Positions 45,201 through 53,960 of a DNA stretch of 64,000 nucleotides are shown piece by piece; position 1 is the stretch's first letter; each line of letters begins with the position of its first letter. Source of the stretch: Colius striatus (taxonomy: Eukaryota > Chordata > Aves > Coliiformes > Coliidae). The stretch is from contig NC_084790.1 in the NCBI RefSeq assembly GCF_028858725.1, positions 6,144,001 through 6,208,000 of the forward strand, given 5' to 3'. Position numbers and translations under genes: made by a program. The notes beneath the pieces are model-generated. The model saw only the letters and a list, made by a program, of their open reading frames with translations, searched no databases and was not told where the DNA came from.

Positions 45201-48122
45201 AGTCAGCAGCTTCTGCCAAGGGACTGATGGGCAAGGAATTAGACTCGCTAAGACACATTAGGAAGAGATTGAATTGTACAGCCTTACAGAGGGACAATGG
45301 TATCTCTTATTGTGCTCGAAGCCCAACAAACTACTGCAGACACAGGAAACTCATGGAAGAGCTGCAAATTATTCCAGCAAGAGGATCCTCCTAATTCCTT
45401 TCCCACCCTTCCCATCACGTGCTTCTCTTGACTGAGCAACTTCAACCAGAGCACAGCCCTCCCCAGAGGACAGGCTGCACAAGCAAAAAGCTTGAAGGGG
45501 ACACAGCAAGCCTCTCTTGAATGGTCTAGCAACAAGTTAAACTGGGAGCTGCAGAGACGATGTGCAAAACAATCCCTTTAAGGAGTCTTTAAGGAGTTTC
45601 AGTCACTATTTCAACCAAGTCTGACACTGCACAAAATTTTTTCAGAAGCCCTTAATTTACCTCTTATTCATTTAAGAGTGAAACTCATACCAAACATGAG
45701 GTATATGAGGTATATGCCACCCACATTTGCAGAAAGGTGGCAAAAACTCTGCAGGAGGCGGGGGACATGACCAGAAGCATGCCAGACCCCAAAAGGGCCA
45801 ACAAACCACATTTATAAAAAGAAGCAAAACCAACTTACTTCCTTCATGGACATCCAGTCCCTTAAATTAACTGCACACGCTCCTCAAAACCAACATAAAA
45901 TCAAAGGGCACAACTGCCTGATAGCTTTAAGCTTCAGAAAACACAGTAATCCTTTGCAAATAACTCTGAACACATGGTTACTGACTTGTTCCTTTCCTCT
46001 GCATCATATCAGGCTCTGATTGGTACTACCCAAATGTGCTCAAAACCACAATTACTGCTGAGGCATGCAGGCAGCAGTGTATCTTCAAAACAGAATGTTG
46101 GTTTTGACTTGCTGGTCCTTCTATTGCTTTGATTTGACAAAGGTACACTGGGACGTAAATCTGAACATATAAAGGTAATTAACCTAAAACTCCACAATAA
46201 AATGGAATAGCAACTGTGCCTGCAACAGCTACTTTTTAACTTCCTTATGGCCAAATAAGAGTTAAATCATGTTGACAGAATAGTCCTTGTACAATCTGGA
46301 GCCAAATCCACTCCAACAAGACTTTTGTATCACTGAAACCTGTTTGTTTCTCTAGTGTTCTGTACTTGTCCCGAGCTGCTTCTATGAATCTCACTCAAGC
46401 TTTTCACTGATGAAAACAGAACAGGTTTTACAAGCCATCCTTGAGCTCAATGTCACCATGACCACAAGAGCTTGGTACAAACAGTGATCTCCTTGAAGTC
46501 CTATCAGACAGATGGAGTATTTGATACTCAGTGTCTCGTTGAAGCAGAGAAGTTCCTAACAAATCACCACTATCTGAACTCTTCTGCCACTGTAAGTGGC
46601 ATGCTTTATCTTAAATTCATGCACCAGTTTATTGCAGTTGGGGAGGTTTTGTTAGACCAAATCGAAAAAGATAACATCCTGTTTTCTGAAACCTCAGATG
46701 TACTTTTCAACTTTAACACAATACCATGATGTTTTCCTTTCAGACCCAGAGGCTGCGACCTTAAATAAAAACATAGGGGATGCTTGTTGCCATGATCAGG
46801 CCATTTCACGTGTCTGTCAAGTTGTCATCATCTGGTGAAAGCCCTGATTCCTCCATTCATTAGATGAGTTTTCTCATTTCTTTCATGATGTAACTTTTAG
46901 CATATAAATATTTAGCTATGTTGTATTTTGTACTTAGGAACCATCTTGCATTATCAGCTTTCTTAAGACAGAAGGAAGACGACTCTTTCTGAAACTGGTT
47001 CATTAATTTGACATACAATCTACTGCCTAGAAGTTTTTTGCTCTAAACTTGGTAATGTATTCTGTTCAGCAAGTCATGCTCTCCCATCTAGTCATTTATT
47101 GCCCTCACTCACTCAATTAGCCTGTTTTTCTACATAGCTGCATAAAACTCAAGTCTTCCTCCCCTACCTGTGCTTTCTACCTGCCTGGAAGTGTCTCTCC
47201 CTGGCAACCCCAGAGCACCACACATCTTGCAAAAAGCCCTTCCTGGACTCTGAACTCCTGAGCATCTGTAAGTTGATGCAATCCCATGTGCCTTCTTGCC
47301 ACAAACTGCAGACATTCCTCCCTCCTGAGGCCTGACATTTAGACGTGCATGCCTGAACAAGTCTCAGCAGCGATTCCTTCCTCGTCCCTTCTTTGCCTTC
47401 ACCCATTCTCCCATCATCTGAGAGAGCAAGTCTAACAAAAAGAAATTCCTTCCGCAGACAAAGGTCAGTACCAAGAAACAGTCTTTTTTTAATGATACAG
47501 ACTCAATTTCAAGCCTGTGCTACATGACAGCATCTGAAGCTAACTTCCTCCACAGTCCCGTCTCTTCCCCAGTAAGTCTTTTGTGACCTTGTTTCTTAGT
47601 CCCATCTTCAGTGACTCTCCAAAAGATGGTATGGAAAGGTTGTCTTGTTTTGGTTTTAAATCAAATAAAAAAAGAGATCAGCTTGAATAATGGGGAACAG
47701 TAATACACAGGCAAAAGCAACAGTTTTGTTTAGTATTCTAAGACTGACTTTATTTACAGCAAGCTATTGTTCTCTTCATGCTACCTTATTGAACCAAGGA
47801 AAATAATTAAAAACAGCCTACACAGTTAGTCACAATTGTGCAATATGCTTCTTGAGAGATACAGGGTGGGGGAAAAGCATCAGACTTTGCATATGCACTC
47901 TCCACTGCATCAGAAGAGAGAGTCATTAGCAGGCAGGCAAGGCAAGATTTCATTTATCCCAACACACTCCTGGTCCTCACCTTATTGGCTCTAATCTGCT
48001 TGTAAATGTCCGTTTGCTGCCGGATTCGGTATTCCAGGTCCGAGACGTGGGCTTGGAGCCAATTCCAGCGACTGACGATGGCTGCACGGTCTGCTGCCCA
48101 TCTCCACTCTGCCCTTCGCCTT
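16200..48122 (-). CDS. KANSL1: KANSL1 (KAT8 regulatory NSL complex subunit 1), exons 3-15 and 3' UTR
   Basis: KANSL1 is the scaffold of the nuclear NSL complex, which acetylates histone H4 through KAT8/MOF and also contains WDR5. Thirteen coding exons on the - strand (48122 down to 18204) are listed separately. Their sizes are 142, 105, 116, 196, 166, 186, 162, 152, 119, 58, 113, 247 and 249 nt. Every junction keeps the frame, giving about 669 residues to a TAG stop, close to the corresponding part of the 1105-residue human protein. The regions are: coiled coil (exon 3), WDR5-binding motif ARTRPVL (exon 6), a Cys-rich [11 protein letters not shown] segment (exon 7), basic and Ser/Pro-rich linkers (exons 8-10) and the PEHE region (exons 11-14). 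Exon 2, with the first roughly 430 residues, is beyond the right edge. Confidence 0.97.
16677..16682 (-). terminator. KANSL1: Candidate KANSL1 poly(A) signal AATAAA
   Basis: TTTATT on + gives AATAAA on the transcribed strand, followed downstream by GGTTGGGGTTTTCACAG, a GT-rich element of the type that promotes cleavage. It is the only canonical hexamer I found in the first 2 kb after the stop. Confidence 0.5.
18204..18452 (-). CDS. KANSL1: KANSL1 exon 15, coding part and stop
   Basis: This is 249 nt, 82 codons plus TAG. It encodes [40 protein letters not shown], and ends [31 protein letters not shown] and the QRP(T/A)HR end match human. Between them lies a diverged, proline-richer stretch ([14 protein letters not shown]) longer than I recall from human. 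Confidence 0.96.
   Translation of the reverse strand, partial: AVQPWERRTFPLPYDPRTECEDQSDPQDRLSRCTRRTSGSKSSRETDGTSALPTLASLKSRPPLGTPPSLPAPAAVQRPAHR
18453..19284 (-). other. KANSL1: KANSL1 intron 14
   Basis: The intron is 832 bp, and about 510 bp of it is a CR1 fragment in + orientation (18688-19199). Nothing else recognisable. Confidence 0.9.
18688..19199 (+). mobile_element. CR1 LINE 3' fragment
   Basis: It begins within the C-terminal ORF2 region (AATACTGTGTTCAGTTGTGG, then CTACAAGAAGGACACTGAGG) and runs to the tail CCTTAAAGGTCTTTTCCAAC...ATGACTCTATGATTCGATG. Several frame-breaking changes show it is old. Confidence 0.93.
19285..19531 (-). CDS. KANSL1: KANSL1 exon 14 (end of PEHE region, Ser/Pro-rich tail)
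   Basis: The exon is 247 nt; one base completes Arg, and it ends in phase 0 after DEQ. It encodes [60 protein letters not shown] and [17 protein letters not shown]. Many SP and TP sites are conserved with human. The donor is GTGAGT. Confidence 0.97.
19532..22057 (-). other. KANSL1: KANSL1 intron 13
   Basis: The intron is 2.5 kb. It holds a small CR1 tail fragment (19867-19926, + orientation: GGACTTGATGATCTTAAAGC then ATGATTCTAC) and a 17-bp direct duplication at 21006-21039 (AACCAGGACCTCAACTT twice). No other recognisable element. Confidence 0.85.
22058..22170 (-). CDS. KANSL1: KANSL1 exon 13 (PEHE region)
   Basis: The exon is 113 nt, starting in phase 0 and leaving two bases (AG). It encodes [20 protein letters not shown], then [17 protein letters not shown]. 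The sequence differs from human at only a few residues. The acceptor is TTCCCTTTCCAG and the donor GTACAG. Confidence 0.97.
22171..23397 (-). other. KANSL1: KANSL1 intron 12
   Basis: The intron is 1.2 kb. Half is a CR1 fragment (22300-22910, + orientation) starting only about 130 bp from exon 13. The rest is unremarkable. Confidence 0.88.
22300..22910 (+). mobile_element. CR1 LINE 3' fragment
   Basis: The translation contains [40 protein letters not shown] and a [11 protein letters not shown] segment, typical of the CR1 ORF2 C-terminus. The 3' end is GACCTTGAAGGTCTCTTCCA...ATGATTCTAT. A frameshift after the [11 protein letters not shown] segment breaks the frame. Confidence 0.95.
23398..23455 (-). 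CDS. KANSL1: KANSL1 exon 12 (PEHE region)
   Basis: This short exon is 58 nt. Its first base completes Ser (TPS), followed by [19 protein letters not shown], and it ends in phase 0. Human has WREVD and PDEENEE in the same places. The acceptor is TGTGTTGCAG and the donor GTAAGA. It is too short to appear as a free-standing open frame. Confidence 0.96.
23456..24693 (-). other. KANSL1: KANSL1 intron 11
   Basis: The intron is 1.2 kb with one short minisatellite (23767-23846) and otherwise unremarkable sequence. Confidence 0.85.
23767..23846 (+). repeat. 20-bp tandem repeat, 4 copies
   Basis: ACCAGCTACCTGCTGCTGCA is repeated four times end to end, with two or three substitutions in the first copies (CCACCTCTTG). 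It is unrelated in sequence to the 20-bp array in the MAPT UTR. Confidence 0.92.
24694..24812 (-). CDS. KANSL1: KANSL1 exon 11 (start of PEHE region)
   Basis: The exon is 119 nt, phase 0, leaving two bases. It encodes [20 protein letters not shown], then [19 protein letters not shown], almost identical to human. This begins the PEHE region that engages and activates the KAT8 acetyltransferase. The acceptor reads TTACAGCAG, so splicing may start at 24812 or three bases later at 24809, with or without the first Gln. Confidence 0.96.
24813..26027 (-). other. KANSL1: KANSL1 intron 10
   Basis: 1.2 kb without recognised repeats or genes. Short open frames on both strands show no family features. 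Confidence 0.8.
26028..26179 (-). CDS. KANSL1: KANSL1 exon 10 (Ser/Pro-rich linker)
   Basis: The exon is 152 nt, its first two bases completing Val. It encodes [20 protein letters not shown], then [20 protein letters not shown] and [10 protein letters not shown]. HSPxxRQLSTSS is shared with human and is a probable phosphorylation cluster (inference). The acceptor is CTCCTTGTGTAG and the donor GTAAGT. Confidence 0.94.
26180..26512 (-). other. KANSL1: KANSL1 intron 9
   Basis: 333 bp; nothing recognisable. Open frames crossing it are extensions of the flanking exons. Confidence 0.85.
26513..26674 (-). CDS. KANSL1: KANSL1 exon 9
   Basis: The exon is 162 nt, with two leading and one trailing partial-codon bases. 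It encodes [40 protein letters not shown] and [11 protein letters not shown]. The first half is diverged from human; LRD(C/H)SSERSE is shared. It is likely a flexible linker before the KAT8-binding region. Confidence 0.93.
26675..27091 (-). other. KANSL1: KANSL1 intron 8
   Basis: 417 bp; nothing recognisable beyond the splice sites. Confidence 0.85.
27092..27277 (-). CDS. KANSL1: KANSL1 exon 8
   Basis: The exon is 186 nt: two bases complete Asp, then 61 codons and one base over. It encodes [40 protein letters not shown] and [18 protein letters not shown]. It is a strongly basic, well-conserved stretch. The acceptor is TATCCCTCTGCAG and the donor GTAAGT. Confidence 0.96.
27460..27955 (-). mobile_element. 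CR1 LINE 3' fragment (left member of a tandem pair)
   Basis: Reads on + as ACAGAATTACAGAATGGTAG, GGTTGGAAGGGATC, then the usual CR1 3' landmarks up to CCTCACCAGGGCAGAGTA. It is cut at 27955, exactly where the next CR1 tail begins. Several small changes break its frame. Confidence 0.94.
27956..28600 (-). mobile_element. CR1 LINE 3' fragment with a long open ORF2 C-terminus
   Basis: On - the frame is open from about 28600 to 28040 and encodes a CR1 ORF2 C-terminal region: [60 protein letters not shown] and a [20 protein letters not shown] segment. Its tail has perfect GAATCATAGAATCATAGAAT repeats. It looks younger than the other copies. The reverse-transcriptase core is absent, so it cannot move by itself. 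Confidence 0.94.
30420..30740. promoter_or_regulatory. CpG-rich intronic segment with CTCF-like motif
   Basis: CpGs are clearly denser than in the flanking intron (GAGCGG, GGCGTC, ACCGAGTCGAGCACCCGG, AGCGCTTGCGAAG, ACCGTACCGG). CCAGCAGATGGCAA at 30463-30476 matches the CTCF core consensus at 13 of 14 positions by eye. It may be an unmethylated regulatory element or insulator. No direct evidence. Confidence 0.3.
32495..32660 (-). CDS. KANSL1: KANSL1 exon 7 (Cys-rich segment)
   Basis: The exon is 166 nt, starting in phase 0 and leaving one base. It encodes [20 protein letters not shown], then [20 protein letters not shown] and PD. The four-cysteine pattern [13 protein letters not shown] suggests, but does not prove, metal binding. 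The donor is GTAAGC. An open frame continues well into intron 7 but the splice junction rejoins exon 8 in frame ([12 protein letters not shown], as in human). Confidence 0.95.
33131..33489 (-). mobile_element. CR1 LINE 3' fragment, internally deleted
   Basis: The + strand has GAATCACAGAATCATAGAAT, GGAAGGGACCTCTAG and GTCCAGGTGGGTTTTGAAAA, then jumps from GGAGACTTGAC straight to TTATCCCTTGTCCTGTCACT. The usual block with GGGCAGCCTGTNCCAG between them is missing. It ends at GGTGGCCCTGTGCTGGACTC. Confidence 0.92.
34808..35122 (+). mobile_element. CR1 LINE 3' fragment
   Basis: Starts AAAGGGTGGGTGTCAGGAGG and continues through ATGATAGGACGAGGGGCAGC and GGCTGCCCAGATGGGTTGTG to the tail GATTCTGTGATTCTGTGA. 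It is the closest relative in this window of the CR1 beside MAPT exon 12. Confidence 0.94.
36239..36434 (-). CDS. KANSL1: KANSL1 exon 6 (WDR5-binding motif)
   Basis: The exon is 196 nt, its first base completing Ser from exon 5 and its end in phase 0. It encodes [31 protein letters not shown] and [20 protein letters not shown], then [19 protein letters not shown] is the arginine-containing motif by which human KANSL1 enters the WDR5 central cavity, and it is unchanged here. KKRRLVRP could be a nuclear localisation signal (inference). The acceptor is TTCTTTGGCAG and the donor GTTAGT. Confidence 0.96.
36435..37865 (-). other. KANSL1: KANSL1 intron 5
   Basis: 1.4 kb of AT-richer sequence, no recognised repeat or gene. 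Confidence 0.85.
37866..37981 (-). CDS. KANSL1: KANSL1 exon 5
   Basis: The exon is 116 nt, starting in phase 0 and leaving two bases. It encodes [20 protein letters not shown], then [24 protein letters not shown] and [13 protein letters not shown] ends are shared with human; the rest is diverged linker. The acceptor is CTTTTTTAG and the donor GTAAGT. Confidence 0.93.
37982..42881 (-). other. KANSL1: KANSL1 intron 4
   Basis: 4.9 kb with no CR1 recognised. A run of about 15 G occurs at 40581-40595. No gene seen; open frames up to 144 codons are unremarkable. Confidence 0.82.
42882..42986 (-). CDS. KANSL1: KANSL1 exon 4
   Basis: The exon is 105 nt, phase 0 at both ends, 35 codons from [20 protein letters not shown] to [16 protein letters not shown] follows RANK of exon 3 exactly as in human; the acidic middle part is diverged. 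STEVKLEP resembles a SUMO-acceptor consensus (VKLE), which is inference only. Being a multiple of three, it could be skipped without frameshift. Confidence 0.93.
42987..47980 (-). other. KANSL1: KANSL1 intron 3
   Basis: 5.0 kb with no CR1 recognised. At 46472-46729 on + there is an 85-codon frame of AT-rich, somewhat protein-like composition ([23 protein letters not shown]) that I cannot assign. Otherwise nothing recognisable. Confidence 0.8.
47981..48122 (-). CDS. KANSL1: KANSL1 exon 3 (coiled-coil segment)
   Basis: The exon is 142 nt: one base completes a codon from exon 2, then 47 codons. It encodes [20 protein letters not shown], then [20 protein letters not shown] and KQIRANK. The heptad-like spacing of Ile, Leu and Trp suits the known coiled coil. 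The acceptor is TGTGTTTTTCCAG and the donor GTGAGG. Confidence 0.96.
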
Positions 48123-48926
48123 CTGGAAAAACACAGAGGGGAATGGGGGATTATTTTGAGTGTGATTTTAATTATGCAGTTCTCAAAAACCCTAGCAAAA
48201 CTGACAAATAGATCAAAAGCTACATACTGAACAGCATGACTGATACCATCTAGCCACTGCTAAGAATTACCAGCCAACCTACAGACATGCTATAAAAGCC
48301 ATGCCTCTGCACAGCAATGTTAAAACAACTTTTGGTACCCAGTGATTGAAGTCCTGTCTATGCAAGCATTAAGATTTTATTCCACACTTGTCTGAGCCAG
48401 CAAATCGAGTCCTACCTTGCCACATCTGCCAGATCCACTTTTCCAAGTCACAGTGAAAAGCAAAACTCATCTGCTCTCCCTTCCTCAGCACAGCCTCTTC
48501 AAAAGAAGACTTCTATCATCAGTCACAAAAGATGCCTCAATATCAGCATGTACCATGTGGTCACAATTAAAATTGAGCGGCAAGTTTCACAACACACCAT
48601 TGTTCAGTTTTAAAAGTAACCACTATTTGTAGACGAGTAACAGAGCTAACAGTATGTTGCACAATCTGCTCTCCTGCAACAAGGTGTTGCAGAGGAAAGT
48701 AGGCAACAGTAAACTTGATTTCTGCATCTGATGGCTTGATCAAGTAAATGAAAAAGCCAGGAAAAACCACCAGAAACTTACCAGACGAACAACTCCTCAG
48801 GGCTCAGAGGCACAATGTGAGAAAAGGCAAGCACGTGTGGGTGTATGCAGTGAACCCCCACACTTTGCAACTCTTGACTTCCTGCCTTCCTTGCCTCTGC
48901 TATGAACCTGACAGGACAGGGAAGGC

Positions 48927-49845
48927 TATGGAGCAGATCAGATGAGTGCCATCATGAGACACATACAGGACAACCAAGGGTTCAGCATGGCTTCAAGAAA
49001 GGCTAGTCCTACTTGACTAACCTGATCTCCTTCTACGACAAGGTGACCCGCTTAGTGGATGAGAGGAAGGCTGTGGATCTGGTTTACCTGGACTTCAGTA
49101 AAGCCTGGGTCCTGCACCTGGCTCACACCATCCCCAGGCAGAGCCACAGGCTGGGGGCAGCGGGGCTAGGAAGATGCCCAGAGGGAAAGGACCCAGGGGT
49201 GTCAATCAACAATGGCTGAACATGAGCCAGCAGTGTGCTCAGGTGGCCAAGAAGGCCAATGGCATCCTGCCTATCAGAAATAGTGTGACCAGCGGGACCA
49301 GGACAGTGATTATCCCCCTGGACTACTGGGGACTGGTGAGGCTGCAGCTCGAATACTGTGTACAGTTATGGGTCTCTCACTACAAGAACAATGAGAGGCT
49401 GAAGAGTGTCCAGAGATGGACAACAAAGCTGAAGGGTCTAGAGAAGTCTGATGACAAGTGTCTGAGAGAGCTGGATTTGTTTAGCTTAGAGAAAACAAGG
49501 CTCAAAGGAAACGTTATCCCTCTCTGTAACTACCTGAAAACAAGTTCTAGCGAGGTGAGGGTCAGTCTCCTCTCCCAGGTTACAGGACAATAGGAAACCG
49601 CCTCAAGTTGCACCAGGAGAAGTTTAGATTGGAGACTAGGACAAACTTCACCGGGTTGTTACAGCTTCTTCATAAGGGCTGTTAGACACTGGAACAAGTT
49701 GCTCAGAGAGGTGGTGGAGATATTTAAAAGACATGTAGATCAGGTGCTTAGGGACACGTTTTAATGGTGAGCTTATCTGTGTGAGGTTAGTGGTTGGACT
49801 CCATGATCTTGAAAGCCTTTTCCAATGATTCTGTGATTCTGTGAA
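48927..49845 (+). mobile_element. CR1 LINE fragment with part of the reverse transcriptase
   Basis: This is the longest CR1 here. Its left part encodes the RT-domain stretch ISFYDKVTRLVDERKAVDLV followed by YLDFSKAW, then a deletion joins it to the ORF2 C-terminal region (NGILPIRNSVTSGTRTVIIP, LEYCVQLWVSHYKN). The tail is GATTCTGTGATTCTGTGAAC. Stops and frameshifts make it inactive. Confidence 0.95.
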
Positions 49846-50640
49846 CATGAAGTATGGTTCTGCAGGATCATAAACATGCTTTCACTTGTGTATGGATTAT
49901 GCCACTGCATTTCATGGTCAACTGATACAAAATCTCATTCCAGGGCAGAAAGGAACACAAAGACAGTAAGGCACATATAAATCCGAGGCTCCACTCTCCC
50001 ACATTAAAAGTTATAATATTTTGTGGATATACCTTAAGCATCCTGATTCCAGTGGGTAAGTATTAAGGCTACCCAAGAAGATAGAAAACCACAATGTGAC
50101 GCAGAAACAAAGCATCAGCAGAAAGTACAGTCAAAAACCCAGCACTGCTGCACAAAGCCTTTGCCAGATCTGGATGTTTGGTAATTAAGGAATTAATCAC
50201 AAAATAATTCCCTTTGCCCTTCCCCCCCACCCCGTAGCATTTTTAACCCATTTTTAAGTCTTCTGCTGAGATTAACCTGTTTCAGAGCTGAAACCAGCCA
50301 TCATAGCAAAAGCAACATGTGGTAAATGAGATTTACTGCTGACATGCCCTCAGCTGCAGAGATGGTATGCAACAGCAATAACCAAGTTCTTAGAAAAACC
50401 TACACCTCCTATGCATCTGCCTTTATTTAGGTGTACTGCTACCAAATGCGCCTGGCTTTAAAAGAACCCACAAGCACCAGAGATTACGAGTTTCAAATCA
50501 GCTACTAGAAATACTCTGAAAAGTAGGAGTTGTTTCCTTCAAACTGTAAGAAAATCCCTCAAATTTAGAACAAGACATGTTCTCCATGTTCTTCCTGGAC
50601 CTCCTGACTGCGCAGGCAATGTCACTTCTGTACTAATTCA

Positions 50641-50682
50641 GATGAGACCAGATTTCCACCAGATGAGACCAGATTTCCACCA
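50641..50682 (+). repeat. 21-bp direct duplication
   Basis: GATGAGACCAGATTTCCACC plus A occurs twice head to tail with no mismatch, indicating a recent local slippage or duplication. Confidence 0.95.
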
Positions 50683-53474
50683 GTACAAGCAATTGTATCT
50701 GCTCCCTACAGTCCTCCCAGCCCTCTTCAAGACCATTTTCAAACAATCACTTTTAGGAGGTTATGTTCATCTCTCTGGAATATTGCCCAGTGTAAAGTGC
50801 CTGCTCTATTTTGATCAACATTGACCTTTTGTTTGGTGGAAATTTTATTATTTATTGCAGATTGATGCCACAGCAAGACTAGATGTTAATCCTCCATCAG
50901 TTACACCAAGGATAAAGTCAGCAGAGCCTGAGATAAAACGCAGGCAAGACAGCTGAGCACCAGGGCTGGGTAAAGGTCTGACAGACCTGACCAGCAAAGC
51001 AGAATGACCACACAGTTAATCTGGTTTACAGTGGGCTGAGCACTTTCTACCACAAACACAGCACTACCCCATCACACAGCTCTAATCCAGATCACTGGCC
51101 CAGTCATGCTTTACTCTGCTCCAAGAAGGACAACATCTTGCAAGCTTTACGTTCCCTCCTCCCCACATGGGATTTCCAGTCTGAGCCTAAACAGCATGAG
51201 ATCCACTCCATGACACTGGAGGGTAGCAAAGCAGTGTTTTGGCAGCAGATCACCCTTAGCTCATAGATGTGGGAATAAAGAACTGGTAATTGGCAAAAAA
51301 GGTAAACTGACCTTCAGGGTATGAGACTGATTGCTGGTAAATGAGATAATGTTACAGAATGCCAGGTTGTGAGAAGCAGCAACATGAGAGTGGAAAACAG
51401 GCAAAGCCTGAAGGTCAGCAGGATGTAAAAGCAAAAACAGATTATTATGTAACTTTGACAATAAATTGGGGGCCTGTATACAGCAGAGCAGCACTTGCTC
51501 ATGGCTGTGCTCCCCCTTCAGTAATCCTGAGTGGGTTTAGTGTTTTTCAGCGCATCGCCCTGACTCTGGTTGGACCGAGATACAGAGATATTTCTCTGAG
51601 CATCGCTGGAAAAGCAGCGCTGCTCTGACTCTATCACCTGCAAGACTGAAAGCATTTTCATGTCATAGTTTCCCCCAAGACTATACAGAAGACATTACTT
51701 CTCTGCCAGGTAAATTTCAGTGAAATTCTACCATACTCTCAATTCAGAAGCCAAGAACAATTTTGCTGGAGAAAAGTGCATCTTTTTTTTTTTTTTTTTT
51801 ACAGTTTAAAACCAGGAAATGTCTTTATAATACAATCTTCTGCATCCGTGGATGCAATAGACTACCCAGACCCCCGGAAACTTTAGGGCTCTAACCAGAT
51901 CTCACCAAGCTTCAGTTTGCTCTCTGGGGATCCATGTAGCAGTGGGAATTGCTTTCAGAAATATCAAAAGCTGCTGAGAGCACCTCCAAACTGCCAGTTT
52001 CCTCACTTGCCTCTGCAACATTAATAAATGCTCATGTCTGCTGGAACAATACTGGTCTGCTCTGTTAAATACATCTCAATCCTTAGCTTGGATTACACAG
52101 ACATTGAGATTAAGCATAAAAAAGACTTTATGCCCATTTAGATTCCTAAGTGATGTGGTAGCATAGGTAGCTGCAGACCTGCTCTTCACCTTAAAATGAA
52201 GACACATCCTATCCCACTGCATTTAAACAAAAACTAAAGCAAGAAAACAAAACAAGAGTAATAAGTAATTAATCTTCTGACACTTTGTGACACAGGTGGT
52301 GGAGGGAAAGACACATAATGATGGCTCAGCCACACTTTCCAAAACAGTCCTGGCCATAGTGTGGTCCTCTATATTTAGAATTAAGCTTTTTTTTGGAGCC
52401 TGTTCAATTACAGTCTTTGCTGCAACATGCTGTCAGCAACATGTATGTGTTTTCTTCATGTAGATCAGCTTTTGCAGAGCAAGCTAGGTAGAGGTTCTTT
52501 AGCTTTAATCTCTATACAAGTATTTTGCAAGAACAATTATTTTCTTGCATAGCACTGGAAAGTAGCAACTATGTGCAAAATGCAGCATTTGAAGTCCTTA
52601 CAGTCACCTTAAACCTCAACTGGACACTGTCCTGGGGGGACAGAAACCCACTTCCTTTCTTTCTAAACTTTAACATGACGATTAACAAAGGAGTTTATGC
52701 ACTACCCCAAAACAGGTTTTGGATTAAGCTGAACAACATGACTGAAGAGACAGCCAGATGGCTACCAAGAGTGGTGTCACTGTGAGAGGGCTGCATGGCT
52801 TTTCTTGAGAGTGGTCTTGTGCTGTGAGAGGCAAAGCTGGTACAGAGAGTAATGCAAGCAGCAGCAAAGGAGTTAAACACTGCACCCTCCAAGGGAAACC
52901 ATTCATCATGCTGCTGCCCAGGTGTGCTTTGTTCCAAGCACTTGTATAAAACATGCTACAGAGGATGGCCTGGAAGAGAGAGCCCCTCCAGATGGGGCAG
53001 TAGGGTAAGCTCATGAAACAGCAGAGAAAATTAATTACTTAAGAGCCTGATCCTTTACAAAAACAATTTTCCAGGTAGACTCACTGTGCTTCTGCAGGCA
53101 CCAGTGTGTGCGGGAGAGCTGCCTCAGCAGAACACACAAGGCAAGCACCAGCCATCCCCTGCCTGCCTGCACCCAGCTGGCATGGCACTCGGCTCGACCA
53201 ACAAGGACAGCAACCTGCAAACTTCAGCAGATGGTGCTTATCGTAAATAGCATGCGTGCGCAGAATTAGTAGCCTTACAGAGAGAACCCACATGTGCCCA
53301 GAAGGTGCCCCAGAGGGCTGGGAAGCTAGGATGGAAGCAGAACATGCAGGGAGATGAGCCAAAGTCAGCCTGCAGAGTTATAAATACTGTAGGAGGCTGT
53401 GGGGCTTTATGGGAAGGCAGCAAGCGAAGAACAAGACCCTTCTCTCCATCCATGTCAGAAGACTCTTCTATGAA

Positions 53475-53786
53475 GACATGCTGAGAGAGTTGGAGCGGTT
53501 CAGACCAGAGAAGAGAAGGCCGTGGGGACACCTTACAGCAGCCTTCCAGTACCTTAAAAAAAGCCTACAAGAAAGTAAGAGAGGGACATTTTGCACAGGC
53601 AAGCAGTGACAGGACACAGCGTAATGGCTTTAAACTGAATGTAGAGTTAAAATGGATATTAGGAAGAAGTTCTTCCTGTGAGAGTAGCATGCCTGGGGAA
53701 CTTGATTTAGGTTAACCTCCTTTAGTAGGGGGATTGGGCTGGATGATGTCTAGATGTCTCTTCCAACCCCTACTCTTCTGTGAGGC
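53475..53786 (+). mobile_element. CR1-like 3' fragment (left member of a tandem pair)
   Basis: Landmarks are GAGAGAGTTGGAGCGGTTCA, GTACCTTAAAAAAAGCCTAC, AGTGACAGGACACAGCG and GGATATTAGGAAGAAGTTCT, and the 3' end is GATGTCTCTTCCAACCCCTA...TTCTGTGA. A segment with the GGCTGCCCAG block is lost. Confidence 0.85.
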
Positions 53787-53960
53787 ACTTGGACAGGTTG
53801 TGGATGCCCCAACCTGAAGTGTTCAAGGCCAGGCAAGGTGGGGCTTGGAGTAACCTAGTCAAGTGGAAGGTGTCCCTGTCCAGGGCAGCGGGGCTGGAAC
53901 GAGATGATCTTTAAGGTCTCTTCTAACCCAAACCAAACCATTCAACCATGATTCTATAAG
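53787..53960 (+). mobile_element. CR1 3' fragment (right member of a tandem pair)
   Basis: Starts at GGCACTTGGACAGGTTGTGG directly after the tail of the preceding element and includes GTGTTCAAGGCCAGGCAAGG and GATGATCTTTAAGGTCTCTT. It ends CCATGATTCTATAA. Same orientation as its neighbour. Confidence 0.88.
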
